64,000 bases of DNA from DASRIA01 sp963768885 (GTDB lineage: Bacteria > Actinomycetota > Thermoleophilia > Solirubrobacterales > JBBDJG01), in NCBI GenBank assembly GCA_963768885.1, contig CAVYJN010000006.1, forward strand, positions 434,001-498,000. The letters run 5' to 3'. A program made the translations under genes and the position numbers. Shown here piece by piece: positions 25,162 to 33,046 of this stretch; position 1 is the first letter of the stretch; every line of letters begins with the position of its first letter. The notes beneath the pieces were generated by a model. The model saw nothing but the letters and a program-made list of their open reading frames with translations, had not been told where the DNA came from and did not search any database.

Positions 25162-25761
25162 GTGGATTTCGAGATCTTCAAGGCCATCAACGGGTACGCG
25201 GCCCAGAACGATGTCTTCGAGGACTTCCTGCGGATCTTCTCGACCTACGCCGAGGTGATCTTCGGCGTCCTGCTGGCCGGGATCTTCCTGGCACAGGGCA
25301 GGTGGCGCTCGGTGAAGGCGCGTCACGCCGTCGTGGCGGCCGCACTCGCGAGCATCGTGGCCCTCGAGGTCGCCCACGTGATCAGCAGCTTCTGGGACAG
25401 GCCGCGCCCGTACGAGGCGCACCCCGGGGTCACCCACCTTTTCGTGTCCTCCTCGCCGGACCCGTCCTTCCCGAGCGACCACGCGACGGTCGCGTTCGCG
25501 ATCGCGGTGTCGATCCTGCTGCGCAAGCGCCGCCTCGGGCTGGCGGTGCTGGCGATGGCGTTCGTGGTCGGCCTCTCGCGCGTCGTCGTGGGGGTGCACT
25601 ACCCGACCGACGTGCTGGCGGGCGCCGTGATCGGCAGCCTTGCCGCGCTGCTTGTCTGGTCACCGCCGATCCGCGGCCCGCTCGCGCGCGTGTCGCAGCA
25701 TCTTTCGGCCTTCTACGACCGGCTCGCCGCACGGGCGCTCGGCCGCTCGGTCCCGACCTAG
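25162..25761 (+). CDS. PAP2-family membrane phosphatase
   Basis: A 199-residue integral membrane phosphatase. The three motifs are WDRPRP (with a lysine-poor motif 1), PSFPSDHATVAFA and SRVVVGVHYPTDVLAG. Family members remove phosphate from undecaprenyl diphosphate, phosphatidic acid or related lipids at the outer face of the membrane. GTG at 25162 is chosen because a -10-like hexamer precedes it by 7 nt. Its last 4 bp overlap the end of the opposite VOC gene. Confidence 0.9.
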   Translation: MDFEIFKAINGYAAQNDVFEDFLRIFSTYAEVIFGVLLAGIFLAQGRWRSVKARHAVVAAALASIVALEVAHVISSFWDRPRPYEAHPGVTHLFVSSSPDPSFPSDHATVAFAIAVSILLRKRRLGLAVLAMAFVVGLSRVVVGVHYPTDVLAGAVIGSLAALLVWSPPIRGPLARVSQHLSAFYDRLAARALGRSVPT

Positions 25762-26255
25762 CGCACCTCTTCGGGAAGCTCGCTCAGCAGGTCGTCCAGG
25801 TCCAGCGGCAGCGTCGCCATGTCGATCGAGCCGTTCGAGCGCGGCCACACGGAGGGGTCGCGGTCCCAGTAGAGCTCGATGCCGTTGCCGTCGGGGTCGT
25901 GCAGGTAGAGCGCTTCGCTGACGAGGTGGTCCGACGCGCCCGAGAGCGGCCAGCCCGCGTCCCGCAGGCGCACGAGCGCCTCGGCGAGGTGGCGGCGGGT
26001 CGGCATCAGGATCGCGAAGTGGAACAGGCCGGTGGTCCCGGGGGGCGGGGGCGAGCCGCCCTTGCTCTGCCAGGTGTTGAGCCCGAGGTGGTGGTGGTAG
26101 TCACCGGCCGCCAGGAACACGGCCTCGTTCCCGTAGCGCGCCTTCACGCTGAACCCGATGACCTCCGTGTAGAAGCGCTCCGCGCGCTCGAGGTCGGAGA
26201 CCTTCAGGTGGACGTGCCCGATGCACGTGCGGGGGTCGAGCCCGCCGTCGCTCAC
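25758..26255 (-). CDS. VOC family protein (catechol 2,3-dioxygenase-like)
   Basis: A 165-residue protein with CIGHVHLKVSDLERAERFYTEVIGF, a central HHLGLNTWQSKG and a C-terminal LYLHDPDGNGIELYW, matching CatE-like extradiol dioxygenase halves and related VOC enzymes; His16 in GHVHL and Glu in GIELYW are candidate iron ligands. The GTG start has GGAGG 4 nt upstream and overlaps the aldo/keto reductase stop (GTGA). The pairing hints at a small oxidative detoxification unit. Confidence 0.85.
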   Translation of the reverse strand: MSDGGLDPRTCIGHVHLKVSDLERAERFYTEVIGFSVKARYGNEAVFLAAGDYHHHLGLNTWQSKGGSPPPPGTTGLFHFAILMPTRRHLAEALVRLRDAGWPLSGASDHLVSEALYLHDPDGNGIELYWDRDPSVWPRSNGSIDMATLPLDLDDLLSELPEEVR

Positions 26256-27112
26256 GCTTCCTCCAGCAGGGCGAGGTCCTCGTCGTCGAGCTTCAGCGAG
26301 GCGGCCTCGACGTTCTCCTCGAGATGGGGAATCGAAGAGGTCCCCGGGATCGGGAGCATCGCGGGCGAGTGCGCGAGCAGCCAGGCGAGCGCGACGTGCA
26401 TCGGCGTGGCGTCGTGGCGGCGCGCGACCTGCGCGAGCGCGTCCTGCGCGATCCCGCCCGCGTCGAGCGGGAACCACGGGATGAACGCGAGGCCCTCCTG
26501 CTCGCACTTGCGCAGCACCTCCTCGGAGTCGCGGGCCGTGACGCTGTAGCGGTTCTGGACCGAGACGACCGGCACGATCTCCCGGGCCGCGTCGAGGTGG
26601 CTGCGCCCGACGTTCGAGAGGCCGACGTGCCGCACCTTCCCCTGGTCGCGCAGCTCCGACAGCGCGCCCACCGATTCCTCGAAGGGGACCTTCGAGTCGG
26701 GGGTGTGCAGCTGGTACAGGTCGATCGTGTCGCGCTTGAGCCGCAGCAGGCTCGCGTCGCAGCACTGCTTGAGGCGCTCCGGGCGGCCGTCGGGCTCCCA
26801 GCTGCCCGGCCCGGGCCGCGTGAGCCCGCCCTTCGTGGCGATCACGAGATCGTCCGGGTAGGGGTGCAGCGCATCCGCGATCAGCTGCTCGCTGACCTCG
26901 GGACCGTAGGAGTCGGCCGTGTCGATGAAGTTGACGTCCAGATCGACCACCCGCCGCAGGAGGGCGACCGCTCCGTCGCGGTCCTCGGGCTCTCCCCAGA
27001 TCCCGGGGCCGGTGATGCGCATCGCGCCGTAGCCCAGGCGGCGGACCGTCATGTCGCCGCCGAGCGTCAACTCGCCCGCGACCGTTGCGGTGGGGGACCC
27101 GGGACCTGGCAT
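26252..27112 (-). CDS. Aldo/keto reductase
   Basis: A 286-residue NADPH-dependent TIM-barrel reductase. The catalytic tetrad is represented by Asp in NFIDTADSYG (with the Tyr), Lys in VIATKGG and His in YQLHTPD. The segment IPGTSSIPHLEENVEAA binds the cofactor phosphate. It resembles YajO/IolS-like members. TAACAT ends 7 nt before the ATG. Confidence 0.93.
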   Translation of the reverse strand: MPGPGSPTATVAGELTLGGDMTVRRLGYGAMRITGPGIWGEPEDRDGAVALLRRVVDLDVNFIDTADSYGPEVSEQLIADALHPYPDDLVIATKGGLTRPGPGSWEPDGRPERLKQCCDASLLRLKRDTIDLYQLHTPDSKVPFEESVGALSELRDQGKVRHVGLSNVGRSHLDAAREIVPVVSVQNRYSVTARDSEEVLRKCEQEGLAFIPWFPLDAGGIAQDALAQVARRHDATPMHVALAWLLAHSPAMLPIPGTSSIPHLEENVEAASLKLDDEDLALLEEA

Positions 27113-27119
27113 CCGGGCG

Positions 27120-27125
27120 ATGTTA
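27120..27125 (-). promoter_or_regulatory. -10 hexamer, leaderless aldo/keto reductase transcript
   Basis: TAACAT on the minus strand, exactly 7 nt upstream of the ATG at 27112. Confidence 0.55.
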
Positions 27126-27156
27126 CCCACCCGGCTCGAACGGCCGATCCGGGGTC

Positions 27157-27795
27157 TCAGCCGCCGCGCTTCATCGGAACCGTGTTGCCCTCCGGCGGGA
27201 TCGGGTTGTCCCTGAGGATGCGGGCCATGTGCACGACGTTGTGGGCCATCCACCCGGCCGTCTTCTGCGTGTAGGGATGGTCCTTGCCGTTCGCCTCGAT
27301 GAACGACGGGCCGGGCCCGGCATCGCCGACCCAGTAGGTGTCGGCGTTCGGCGGGATCGTGAAGCCGAGGTGCGAGAGGTTGAAGAGCGTGGTCTCCGCG
27401 GCCGCGTGGGCGCCGTCCTCGTTGCCCGTCACCACGACGCCGGCCACCTTGTTGTACATCGGGTACTGCCCGACCTCGTTGGTCGACTCGTATGTCCCGT
27501 CGAGTCGCTCGATCACCATCTGGCAGACGCTGTTGCGCACGCCGAACCAGATCGACGTCCCGATGATCAGGATGTCGGCCGCGAGGATGCGCTCGAGGAT
27601 CCTGGGCCACTCGTCTCCCTCGCCCATGTCGGAAACGACGCCGAAGGGGACGTCGTAGTCGGCGACCCTGATCACCTCGCAGTCGACGTCGAGGTCCTTC
27701 AGGTGCCCGATCACGATGTCCATCAGCGCCTGGGTGTTGGACACCTCGGGTGACTTCTTGAGCGTGCAGTTGAGCAGTACGGCCTTCAGGTTCAT
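27157..27795 (-). CDS. NAD(P)H-dependent flavin reductase (flavodoxin-like)
   Basis: A 212-residue FMN-binding flavodoxin-fold protein of the NADPH-dependent FMN reductase family (PF03358): the phosphate loop CTLKKSPEVSNT, then ILIIGTSIWFGVRNSVCQMVIERLD and VVVTGNEDGAHAAAETTLFNLSHLGF. Such enzymes reduce quinones or supply reduced flavin. GGAGA lies before the ATG. It precedes the aldo/keto reductase by 44 bp on the same strand. Confidence 0.9.
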   Translation of the reverse strand: MNLKAVLLNCTLKKSPEVSNTQALMDIVIGHLKDLDVDCEVIRVADYDVPFGVVSDMGEGDEWPRILERILAADILIIGTSIWFGVRNSVCQMVIERLDGTYESTNEVGQYPMYNKVAGVVVTGNEDGAHAAAETTLFNLSHLGFTIPPNADTYWVGDAGPGPSFIEANGKDHPYTQKTAGWMAHNVVHMARILRDNPIPPEGNTVPMKRGG

Positions 27796-27810
27796 CGGTC
27801 TCCAGTCGTC

Positions 27811-28503
27811 TCAGCGCAGCATGGTCGCCTGCTCGACCTCCCGGGCAAGCGTCTCGGCGCACTCGCCGAGCGTTACACCCATCCGCTGCCGGATCTCGCC
27901 CGCGTAGCCGTCGGAGTCGTACTCGACGCGCCGCAGCTCGACGTCGTATCCACCCTGCCAGAGCGCGTAGGCGGCGCGCCGGTCGCCGTCGAACGGCATG
28001 CCCACGCTGCCGGGATTGACGAGCACGCGCGCGCCCGCGGCACGGGAGAACTGGATGTGGCTGTGGCCGAAGAAGATCAGCTCGGGGTCGGCCTCGCGGA
28101 TCAGCTGGTCGTCGGCCTCGCTCGGATCGGGCATGAAGGTCAGCATGTCTCCGCGCGGGGAGGCATGGCACACGAGCGCGCCGTCGAGTCCGAGGCTTTC
28201 CGGCAGCCGGAAGAGCTTCTCGACGCCCTTGTGCCCGAGCTGCTCGCGGCAGAACTCGATCGCGCGGTGCACGAGGTCGTTGACGGGCGCGTCGGAGGGG
28301 TCCTCGAGCCAGCGATCGGTGTTCCCGCGGATCCAGGCCGCGTCGAGCCTCTCCAGCGCCTTCACCGTCTCCTGCGGGAAGGCCCCCGCCATCGCGTAGT
28401 CGCCGCCCAGCACGAACTCGTCCGCGCCGGCTCCCCGCGCGTCCGCGATCACCGCCTCGAGCGCCGGCAGGTTGCCGTGGATGTCGTAGAGCAGCGCCCG
28501 CAA
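27811..28503 (-). CDS. Metallophosphoesterase (YfcE-like)
   Basis: A 230-residue calcineurin-like phosphodiesterase with the full two-metal site: D-x-H in YDIHGN, GGDY, GNTD, CHASP and GHSH. Small members of this group act on cyclic nucleotides or phosphodiesters. The start is TTG at 28503; no other start fits, because the motif begins at residue 7. It lies 17 bp after the cupin gene and 15 bp before the flavin reductase, so the three may share a transcript. Confidence 0.9.
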   Translation of the reverse strand: MRALLYDIHGNLPALEAVIADARGAGADEFVLGGDYAMAGAFPQETVKALERLDAAWIRGNTDRWLEDPSDAPVNDLVHRAIEFCREQLGHKGVEKLFRLPESLGLDGALVCHASPRGDMLTFMPDPSEADDQLIREADPELIFFGHSHIQFSRAAGARVLVNPGSVGMPFDGDRRAAYALWQGGYDVELRRVEYDSDGYAGEIRQRMGVTLGECAETLAREVEQATMLR

Positions 28504-28519
28504 CGGCTCTGGGCCGGCG

Positions 28520-28849
28520 CTAGCCGTTCCGTTGCGAGGGATGTCCCTCCCCGGGCCACGGGGCCAGCACCAGCAGCAGCCGCGAGTCGGAGACCGCGCG
28601 CACCTCGTGGCGCTCCTTCGGGTCCGCCAGGGCCAGGAAGCCGGGCTCGCCCGTGACCGTCTCGCCGGCGGCCTCGATCTCCACCCGACCGTCGACCACG
28701 ATGATCCACGCGCGCTCGTGCACCTGGTGGTCCTGCATCTCCTCGCCGGCCGGGAGGTTGATCACGATCGTCCTGCCCTCGTCGCCGGTGTGCAGCACCT
28801 GCGGCTGGTGAGCCTCCACGTCGATCGAGCGGGTATCCCAAGTTTGCAC
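28520..28849 (-). CDS. Cupin domain protein
   Basis: A 109-residue single-domain cupin with HQVHERAWIIVVDGRVEIEAAGE as motif 1 and PKERHEVRAVSDSRLLLVLAP as motif 2. Histidine and glutamate positions suit a metal site, but many such small cupins have no known activity. The GTG start has GGAGG with 6 nt spacing. Confidence 0.87.
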   Translation of the reverse strand: MQTWDTRSIDVEAHQPQVLHTGDEGRTIVINLPAGEEMQDHQVHERAWIIVVDGRVEIEAAGETVTGEPGFLALADPKERHEVRAVSDSRLLLVLAPWPGEGHPSQRNG

Positions 28850-28911
28850 GAGCTGCCTCCTGGTTTTCCGGGGTTCGGGGTCGGGTGGGCAGGTATGTAA
28901 GCATCACGGCC

Positions 28912-29562
28912 ATGGCGGAGGCGGTCCCAGGGCTGGCCCGACGTGGTGGCGACGACCGGCCGCGGGATCTGGAGATCCGCGGACCGGAGCTCGTGCTGCG
29001 CTATGCGACCGGCGACGACGCCGACGCGCTCTATCGCCTCGCCTCCGACCGCGAGGTGACGCGCTTCTTCTCGTGGGGCCCCTACACGGACGCGAGCGAG
29101 GCCGGCACCTACATCCGCAGTCTCGCGCGCAAGCGCGCCGACGGGGAGCGCCTCGAGTTCGTGATCGAGCACCCCCGCGACGGCCTGATCGGCGTCACCG
29201 GCCTGTCCGAGTTCTCGCTGCGCGACCGCCGCGCGGTGGTCGGGACGTGGCACGGGCGCAAGTGGTGGGGGACCGGCGCGAACCGCGCCTCCAAGACGCT
29301 GATACTGGCGCTCGCGTTCGAGGGCCTCGGCCTCGAGCGCGTGACCGCATGGTGCGGCGCGGACAACGGCCGCTCGCAGACCGCGCTCGAGCGCCTCGGC
29401 TTCGTGCACGAGGGGGTCCTGCGCCGCTGGCACGTCCATCAGGGCGAGCCCAAGGACGTGATCAGCTATTCGATGCTGCGCTCCGAATGGGAGTCCGGCG
29501 AGCTCTCGCGCGAGCCGGTCGAGATCGTGGGCGACATCCCCGTGCAGTTCCTGCCCTTGTAG
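28912..29562 (+). CDS. GNAT family acetyltransferase (RimJ/RimL-like)
   Basis: A 216-residue N-acetyltransferase: the N-terminal strand LEIRGPELVLRYATGDDADALYRL, the acetyl-CoA region around GTWHGRKWWGTGANRASKTL, and ERVTAWCGADNGRSQTALERLGFVHEG, as in RimJ/RimL and antibiotic-modifying homologues. An in-frame GTG lies at 28885, but the ATG at 28912 is preferred because AAGCAT ends 7 nt before it. The gene is followed by a triplicated terminator arm. Confidence 0.87.
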   Translation: MAEAVPGLARRGGDDRPRDLEIRGPELVLRYATGDDADALYRLASDREVTRFFSWGPYTDASEAGTYIRSLARKRADGERLEFVIEHPRDGLIGVTGLSEFSLRDRRAVVGTWHGRKWWGTGANRASKTLILALAFEGLGLERVTAWCGADNGRSQTALERLGFVHEGVLRRWHVHQGEPKDVISYSMLRSEWESGELSREPVEIVGDIPVQFLPL

Positions 29563-29568
29563 AACATG

Positions 29569-29655
29569 CGGGATTTCCGCCGGACCCTGGACCACCGGGA
29601 TTTCCGGCGAACCCACGACCACCGGGATTTCCGCCTAAGGAAATCCCGTTTTATT
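29569..29655 (+). terminator. Terminator with three tandem copies of its 5' arm
   Basis: CGGGATTTCC occurs at 29569-29578, 29596-29605 and 29623-29632, exactly 27 bp apart. The single complementary arm GGAAATCCCG is at 29639-29648, followed by TTTTATT. The nearest pair forms a 10-bp perfect stem with a 6-nt loop, a strong terminator after the GNAT gene. The two upstream arms could pair with the same 3' arm, so the structure can slip or switch. Confidence 0.85.
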
Positions 29656-30409
29656 CAAAAGCGCCGTGGCGGCCCTCGCCGCCGGCGAAGCGCCCGGCCC
29701 CACGGGCCGCGACCTCCATCACCTCACGTCCCAGGCGGTACTCGTGCGCGAGCGCCTCGGCCCACGGCATGCGCGACCCTTCGAGCATCGCCCGGCGGTC
29801 GGCGAGCATCGTCTCCTGTGGGAAAGCGGCGAGGCGCTCGGCCAGCTCGAGCGCGCGCTCGAGGTGGCGGCCCTCGGGCACGACCTCGTTCGCGAGTCCG
29901 ATGCGCAGCGCCTCCTGCGCGTCGACCGGGCGCCCGGTGAGGGTCAGCTCGAGCGCCCGGCCCAGGCCGACGACGAGCGGCAGGCGCTGGGTGCCGCCGT
30001 CGATCAGGGGCACGCCCCAGCGGCGCTCGAACAGCCCGAAGGTCGATCCCTCGGTGGCGATGCGCAGGTCGCACCAGAGCGCGATCTCGAGCCCGCCGGC
30101 GAGGCACCAGCCGCTGATCGCCGCGATCGTCGGCTTCGACGGCGTCACGCGCGTGAAGCCCATCGGCCCGTCGGGGTGGTCGATGTCGAGGTCCATCGCC
30201 TGCAGGTCGGCGCCGGCGCAGAACGCGACCCCGCCCGCGCCCGTCACGACCATCGCCCGCGCGTCGTCGTCGGCCTCGAAGCGCTCGAGCGACTCGCGCA
30301 GGAGCTGCGCGGTCTCGGCGTCGACGGCGTTACGGCGCTCGGGCCGGTCGATCGTCACCACGGCGGCCGCTCCGGTGCGCTCGTATCGGACGGGGGCTCC
30401 CACGGTCAC
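29651..30409 (-). CDS. Enoyl-CoA hydratase/isomerase family protein
   Basis: A 252-residue crotonase-fold protein. The oxyanion-hole segments are FCAGADLQAM and SGWCLAGGLEIALWCDLRIA, and RRWGVPLIDGGTQRLP is the usual third region. Members hydrate or isomerise enoyl-CoAs in fatty-acid or aromatic degradation. The start is GTG at 30409. It faces the GNAT gene and shares the terminator region at its 3' end. Confidence 0.92.
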   Translation of the reverse strand: MTVGAPVRYERTGAAAVVTIDRPERRNAVDAETAQLLRESLERFEADDDARAMVVTGAGGVAFCAGADLQAMDLDIDHPDGPMGFTRVTPSKPTIAAISGWCLAGGLEIALWCDLRIATEGSTFGLFERRWGVPLIDGGTQRLPLVVGLGRALELTLTGRPVDAQEALRIGLANEVVPEGRHLERALELAERLAAFPQETMLADRRAMLEGSRMPWAEALAHEYRLGREVMEVAARGAGRFAGGEGRHGAFE

Positions 30410-30447
30410 GGCAACTTAACGGAGACTTCACACAACTCTTACGGGAT
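30404..30447 (+). promoter_or_regulatory. Probable PHO box (four 11-bp units)
   Basis: Units GGTCACGGCAA / CTTAACGGAGA / CTTCACACAAC / TCTTACGGGAT lie head to tail at 11-bp intervals upstream of the 64-codon gene. A -10 candidate TAAGTT (30464-30469) begins 27 bp after the start of the last unit. The first unit overlaps the divergent enoyl-CoA hydratase start. Confidence 0.5.
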
Positions 30448-30501
30448 TCGGCCGTTCGTTGTCTAAGTTGAACGACGAAAGCCAATCGATGGAGGTGCCG
30501 C

Positions 30502-30696
30502 ATGGGCTCGCACCCTGACTGGGCGTATCCGAACCCAGACGCGATGATGGATCCGGGCGAACCCCCGCTGCCCGACACGGAGTCGCTGCTTGCGGAGCTG
30601 CGTGCCGGCTATCCGGCTGTGGCATACCCCGCACAGCAGGAGGACGGCGAGGAGCAGGTGGAGGAAGCGATCTTCGCCGGGCTCGTCTTCCCGTAA
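30502..30696 (+). CDS. Small acidic protein of unknown function (64 aa)
   Basis: A 64-residue soluble protein rich in Pro, Glu and Asp (MGSHPDWAYPNPDAMMDPG, then TESLLAELRAGYP and EEQVEEAIFAGLVFP). I do not recognise it. The gene is supported by GGAGG with 6 nt spacing before the ATG, by a hairpin after its stop and by probable PHO-box units upstream. The two short amphipathic helices look like a binding peptide. Confidence 0.7.
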   Translation: MGSHPDWAYPNPDAMMDPGEPPLPDTESLLAELRAGYPAVAYPAQQEDGEEQVEEAIFAGLVFP

Positions 30697-30701
30697 CGGC
30701 A

Positions 30702-30734
30702 GGGCGGTCGTCGCGCAAGCGGCGACGGCCGCCC
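30702..30734 (+). terminator. Terminator-like hairpin
   Basis: A 13-bp stem GGGCGGTCGTCGC pairs with GCGACGGCCGCCC (one G-T wobble) around a 7-nt loop, right after the small gene. There is no T run. Confidence 0.5.
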
Positions 30735-30746
30735 GCCCGGAGGTGA

Positions 30747-31715
30747 CTACGGCGCGAGCGCGTCGATCGCCGCGGGCAGCCGGTCGGGCGGGCAGATCGG
30801 CGTCAGCACCGGAGTGGTGATCCCGCTCCCCACGAACTGCGCGAGGCGCTCCTTCTGCTCGGCGGGCTCGCCGAACACGAAGATCTCGCGGATCAGCTCC
30901 TCGGGCGCCGCCTCGCGGGCCCGCGCGCGGTCGCCGGCGTTCCATGCCTCGACCATCGGGTCGATCGCCGCTCCGTGCCCGAGCCAGCGGAAGAACTGCT
31001 CGTACACCGGCACGGTCGCGTAGGCGGAGAACATCCAGCGCGCGAGCGGCAGCGCCTCCTCGGCCGGGCCCGGGATGCAGAAGAACCGGCAGAGCACGTC
31101 CGAGGTCCCCTCGCGCTTGCCGGCCTCGCGCTCGCCCGCCCTGATCTCGGCGATCACCCGCTCCGCTCCCGAGAGCGGGAGGAAGTTGACGAACGTGCCG
31201 TCGCCGAGCGCCCCGCCGAGGCGCAGCATGCGCCCGCGCAGCGCTGCGATGTAGATCGGGGGCGGGGGGTCGGGCGCGACGTCGAGCTTGAAGCCGCCGG
31301 GGCCGCGCTCGCCCGCGAGGATCGTGCGGAGCGCCTCGACCGTCTCGCGCACCTTCGTGAGCGGCTTCTCGAAGGGGATCGCGTTCCAGCGCTCGACGAT
31401 CACGTTCGACGACGAGCCGATGCCGAGGCAGAAGCGCCCGCCGCTCGCGTCCTGGAGGGCCGCGGCGTGCTGGGCGAGCACCGCGGGCCCGCGCGTGAAC
31501 GCGTTCACGACGCCGGTGCCGAGCCGCATGCGCTCGGTCCAGGCGGCCGCGAGGGCGAGCGGCGTGAAGCCGTCCGGACCCGACGTCTCGCCGCTCCAGA
31601 GGTCGTCGTAGCCGACCGCCTCCGCGCCCTCCACGAGCGCGCGGTGCTCGCGCAGCGCGACGGACGCGAACGGCAGGGTGAGCGCCCAGCGCGTGCCGGG
31701 GCGGTGGTCGCTCAT
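30747..31715 (-). CDS. LLM class (F420-dependent) oxidoreductase
   Basis: A 322-residue luciferase-like TIM-barrel enzyme. WALTLPFASVALREHRALVEGAEAVGYDDLWSGE and RLGTGVVNAFTRGPAVLAQHAAALQDASGGRFCLGIGSS are typical of coenzyme-F420-dependent reductases of actinobacteria, which carry out hydride transfer on alcohols, imines or xenobiotics. Substrate unknown. The ATG overlaps the upstream M20 gene stop by 4 bp (ATGA), so it ends a three-gene operon. Confidence 0.9.
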   Translation of the reverse strand: MSDHRPGTRWALTLPFASVALREHRALVEGAEAVGYDDLWSGETSGPDGFTPLALAAAWTERMRLGTGVVNAFTRGPAVLAQHAAALQDASGGRFCLGIGSSSNVIVERWNAIPFEKPLTKVRETVEALRTILAGERGPGGFKLDVAPDPPPPIYIAALRGRMLRLGGALGDGTFVNFLPLSGAERVIAEIRAGEREAGKREGTSDVLCRFFCIPGPAEEALPLARWMFSAYATVPVYEQFFRWLGHGAAIDPMVEAWNAGDRARAREAAPEELIREIFVFGEPAEQKERLAQFVGSGITTPVLTPICPPDRLPAAIDALAP

Positions 31716-33046
31716 GCGCCGGTCCCGAACCCGCGCAGCGCCGCGCCGATCGCGCGCGTGCCGAACTCGACCGCGTCGGCCGGGATGCGCTCGTCCGCGC
31801 CGTGCACTCCCGACCAGAAGTTGAAGTCGGCCGGCAGGCGCATCGGCGTGAAGCCGTAGGTCTGGATGCCGAGCCGCGCGAAGAAGCGCCCGTCCGAGAC
31901 GCCGGGCATCAGCAGCGGGACCGCTTTGCTTCCCCGGTCTGCCTGCTCGAGGATCGAGGCGAGCATCGCGTACAGGGCGAGGTCGGGCTCCGGCGGGCCC
32001 GGGTCGTGCCGGAGGACCTCGAAGGCGACGTCGCGGCCGATCAGGCCGTGCAGCTCGTCGAGCAGGTCCTGCGGGCGGAACCCGGGGAGCAGGCGCCCGT
32101 CGAGCACGACCTCGACCGCTCCGGGGATCACGTTGAACCTGTCGGACCCGCGGAGGCTCGTGGCGCTGACCGTGTTGTGGAGGATCGGGTCGAGCACCCG
32201 CGCCCGCTCGCCCATGCGGTCGAGCACGCGATCGGTGAGGCGCGGCCTCAGCAGCAGGCGCAGCGCGGTCCCCTGCGCGCCTCCGAGCTCGGCGGCCATC
32301 GCCTCCACCATCTGCCGGGTGACCGGCGTCACGTGGACCGGCAGCCTGCGCCCGTCGAGTGCCCGCAGCATGCTCGCGAGCTTCGACATCGCGGCGCCGC
32401 GCACCGGCATCGAGCCGTGCCCGGGCGTCCCGCGGAGCGTCGCCCGCACCGTGCAGACCTGCTTCTCGGCGACCTGGATCGGGTAGAAGCGCCGGCCGCC
32501 GGCGTGCATCGTGAAGCCCCCGAACTCCCCGATCGCGTGGCGCACCCCGGCGAACAGGTCGGCGTGCTCGCGCGTCAGCCAGTCCGCGCCGTAGGGGCTC
32601 ATGTTCTCCTCGTCGGCGAGCGCGCAGAGGATCACGTCGCCGGCCGGCTCGAGGCCCTCTGCGCGCGCCCGCAGGAGTGCCGCCAGCATCATCGCGACGC
32701 CGCCCTTCATGTCGATCGCGCCCCGCCCCCAGATGTAGCCGTCGCGCTCGACCGCCTCGAACGGGGGCGTGCTCCATTCCTGACCCGCGGTGGTCACCAC
32801 GTCGACGTGCCCGTGGAGCAGCAGCGGAGGCGCCGCTCCGCGGCCGGGAAGCCGCGCGACGAGGTTCGGCCGCTCGGGATCGCGCGCGCGGATCGTGGTC
32901 TCGATCCCCGCGCCGCCGAGCAGGCCCTCGATGTAGGAGATGCAGGCGCGCTCGTTGCCGGGCGGGTTGGTCGTGTCGAAGCGGATCAGGTCCCGCAGCA
33001 GCTCGGCCGGCCGCGTCCAGATGTCCGACGCGGCGGCGGTGCTCAC
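31712..33046 (-). CDS. M20/M25/M40 family metallohydrolase
   Basis: A 444-residue zinc hydrolase of the dipeptidase/deacylase family. Metal and catalytic motifs are HGHVDVV, GRGAIDMKGG, the pair DEENMSPYG and a C-terminal histidine in WSGVHGADERIP. The dimerisation domain has GTPGHGSMP. The start is GTG at 33046, with AGGAGG 4 nt upstream, overlapping the upstream stop (GTGA). Close in type to the gene at 9.9 kb. The natural substrate is unknown. Confidence 0.92.
   Translation of the reverse strand: MSTAAASDIWTRPAELLRDLIRFDTTNPPGNERACISYIEGLLGGAGIETTIRARDPERPNLVARLPGRGAAPPLLLHGHVDVVTTAGQEWSTPPFEAVERDGYIWGRGAIDMKGGVAMMLAALLRARAEGLEPAGDVILCALADEENMSPYGADWLTREHADLFAGVRHAIGEFGGFTMHAGGRRFYPIQVAEKQVCTVRATLRGTPGHGSMPVRGAAMSKLASMLRALDGRRLPVHVTPVTRQMVEAMAAELGGAQGTALRLLLRPRLTDRVLDRMGERARVLDPILHNTVSATSLRGSDRFNVIPGAVEVVLDGRLLPGFRPQDLLDELHGLIGRDVAFEVLRHDPGPPEPDLALYAMLASILEQADRGSKAVPLLMPGVSDGRFFARLGIQTYGFTPMRLPADFNFWSGVHGADERIPADAVEFGTRAIGAALRGFGTGA

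Noticed and set aside
28885..28911. GTG at 28885 as start of the GNAT gene
   Set aside because: It would include the -10-like AAGCAT in the coding region; the ATG at 28912 has the 7-nt spacing seen in other genes.
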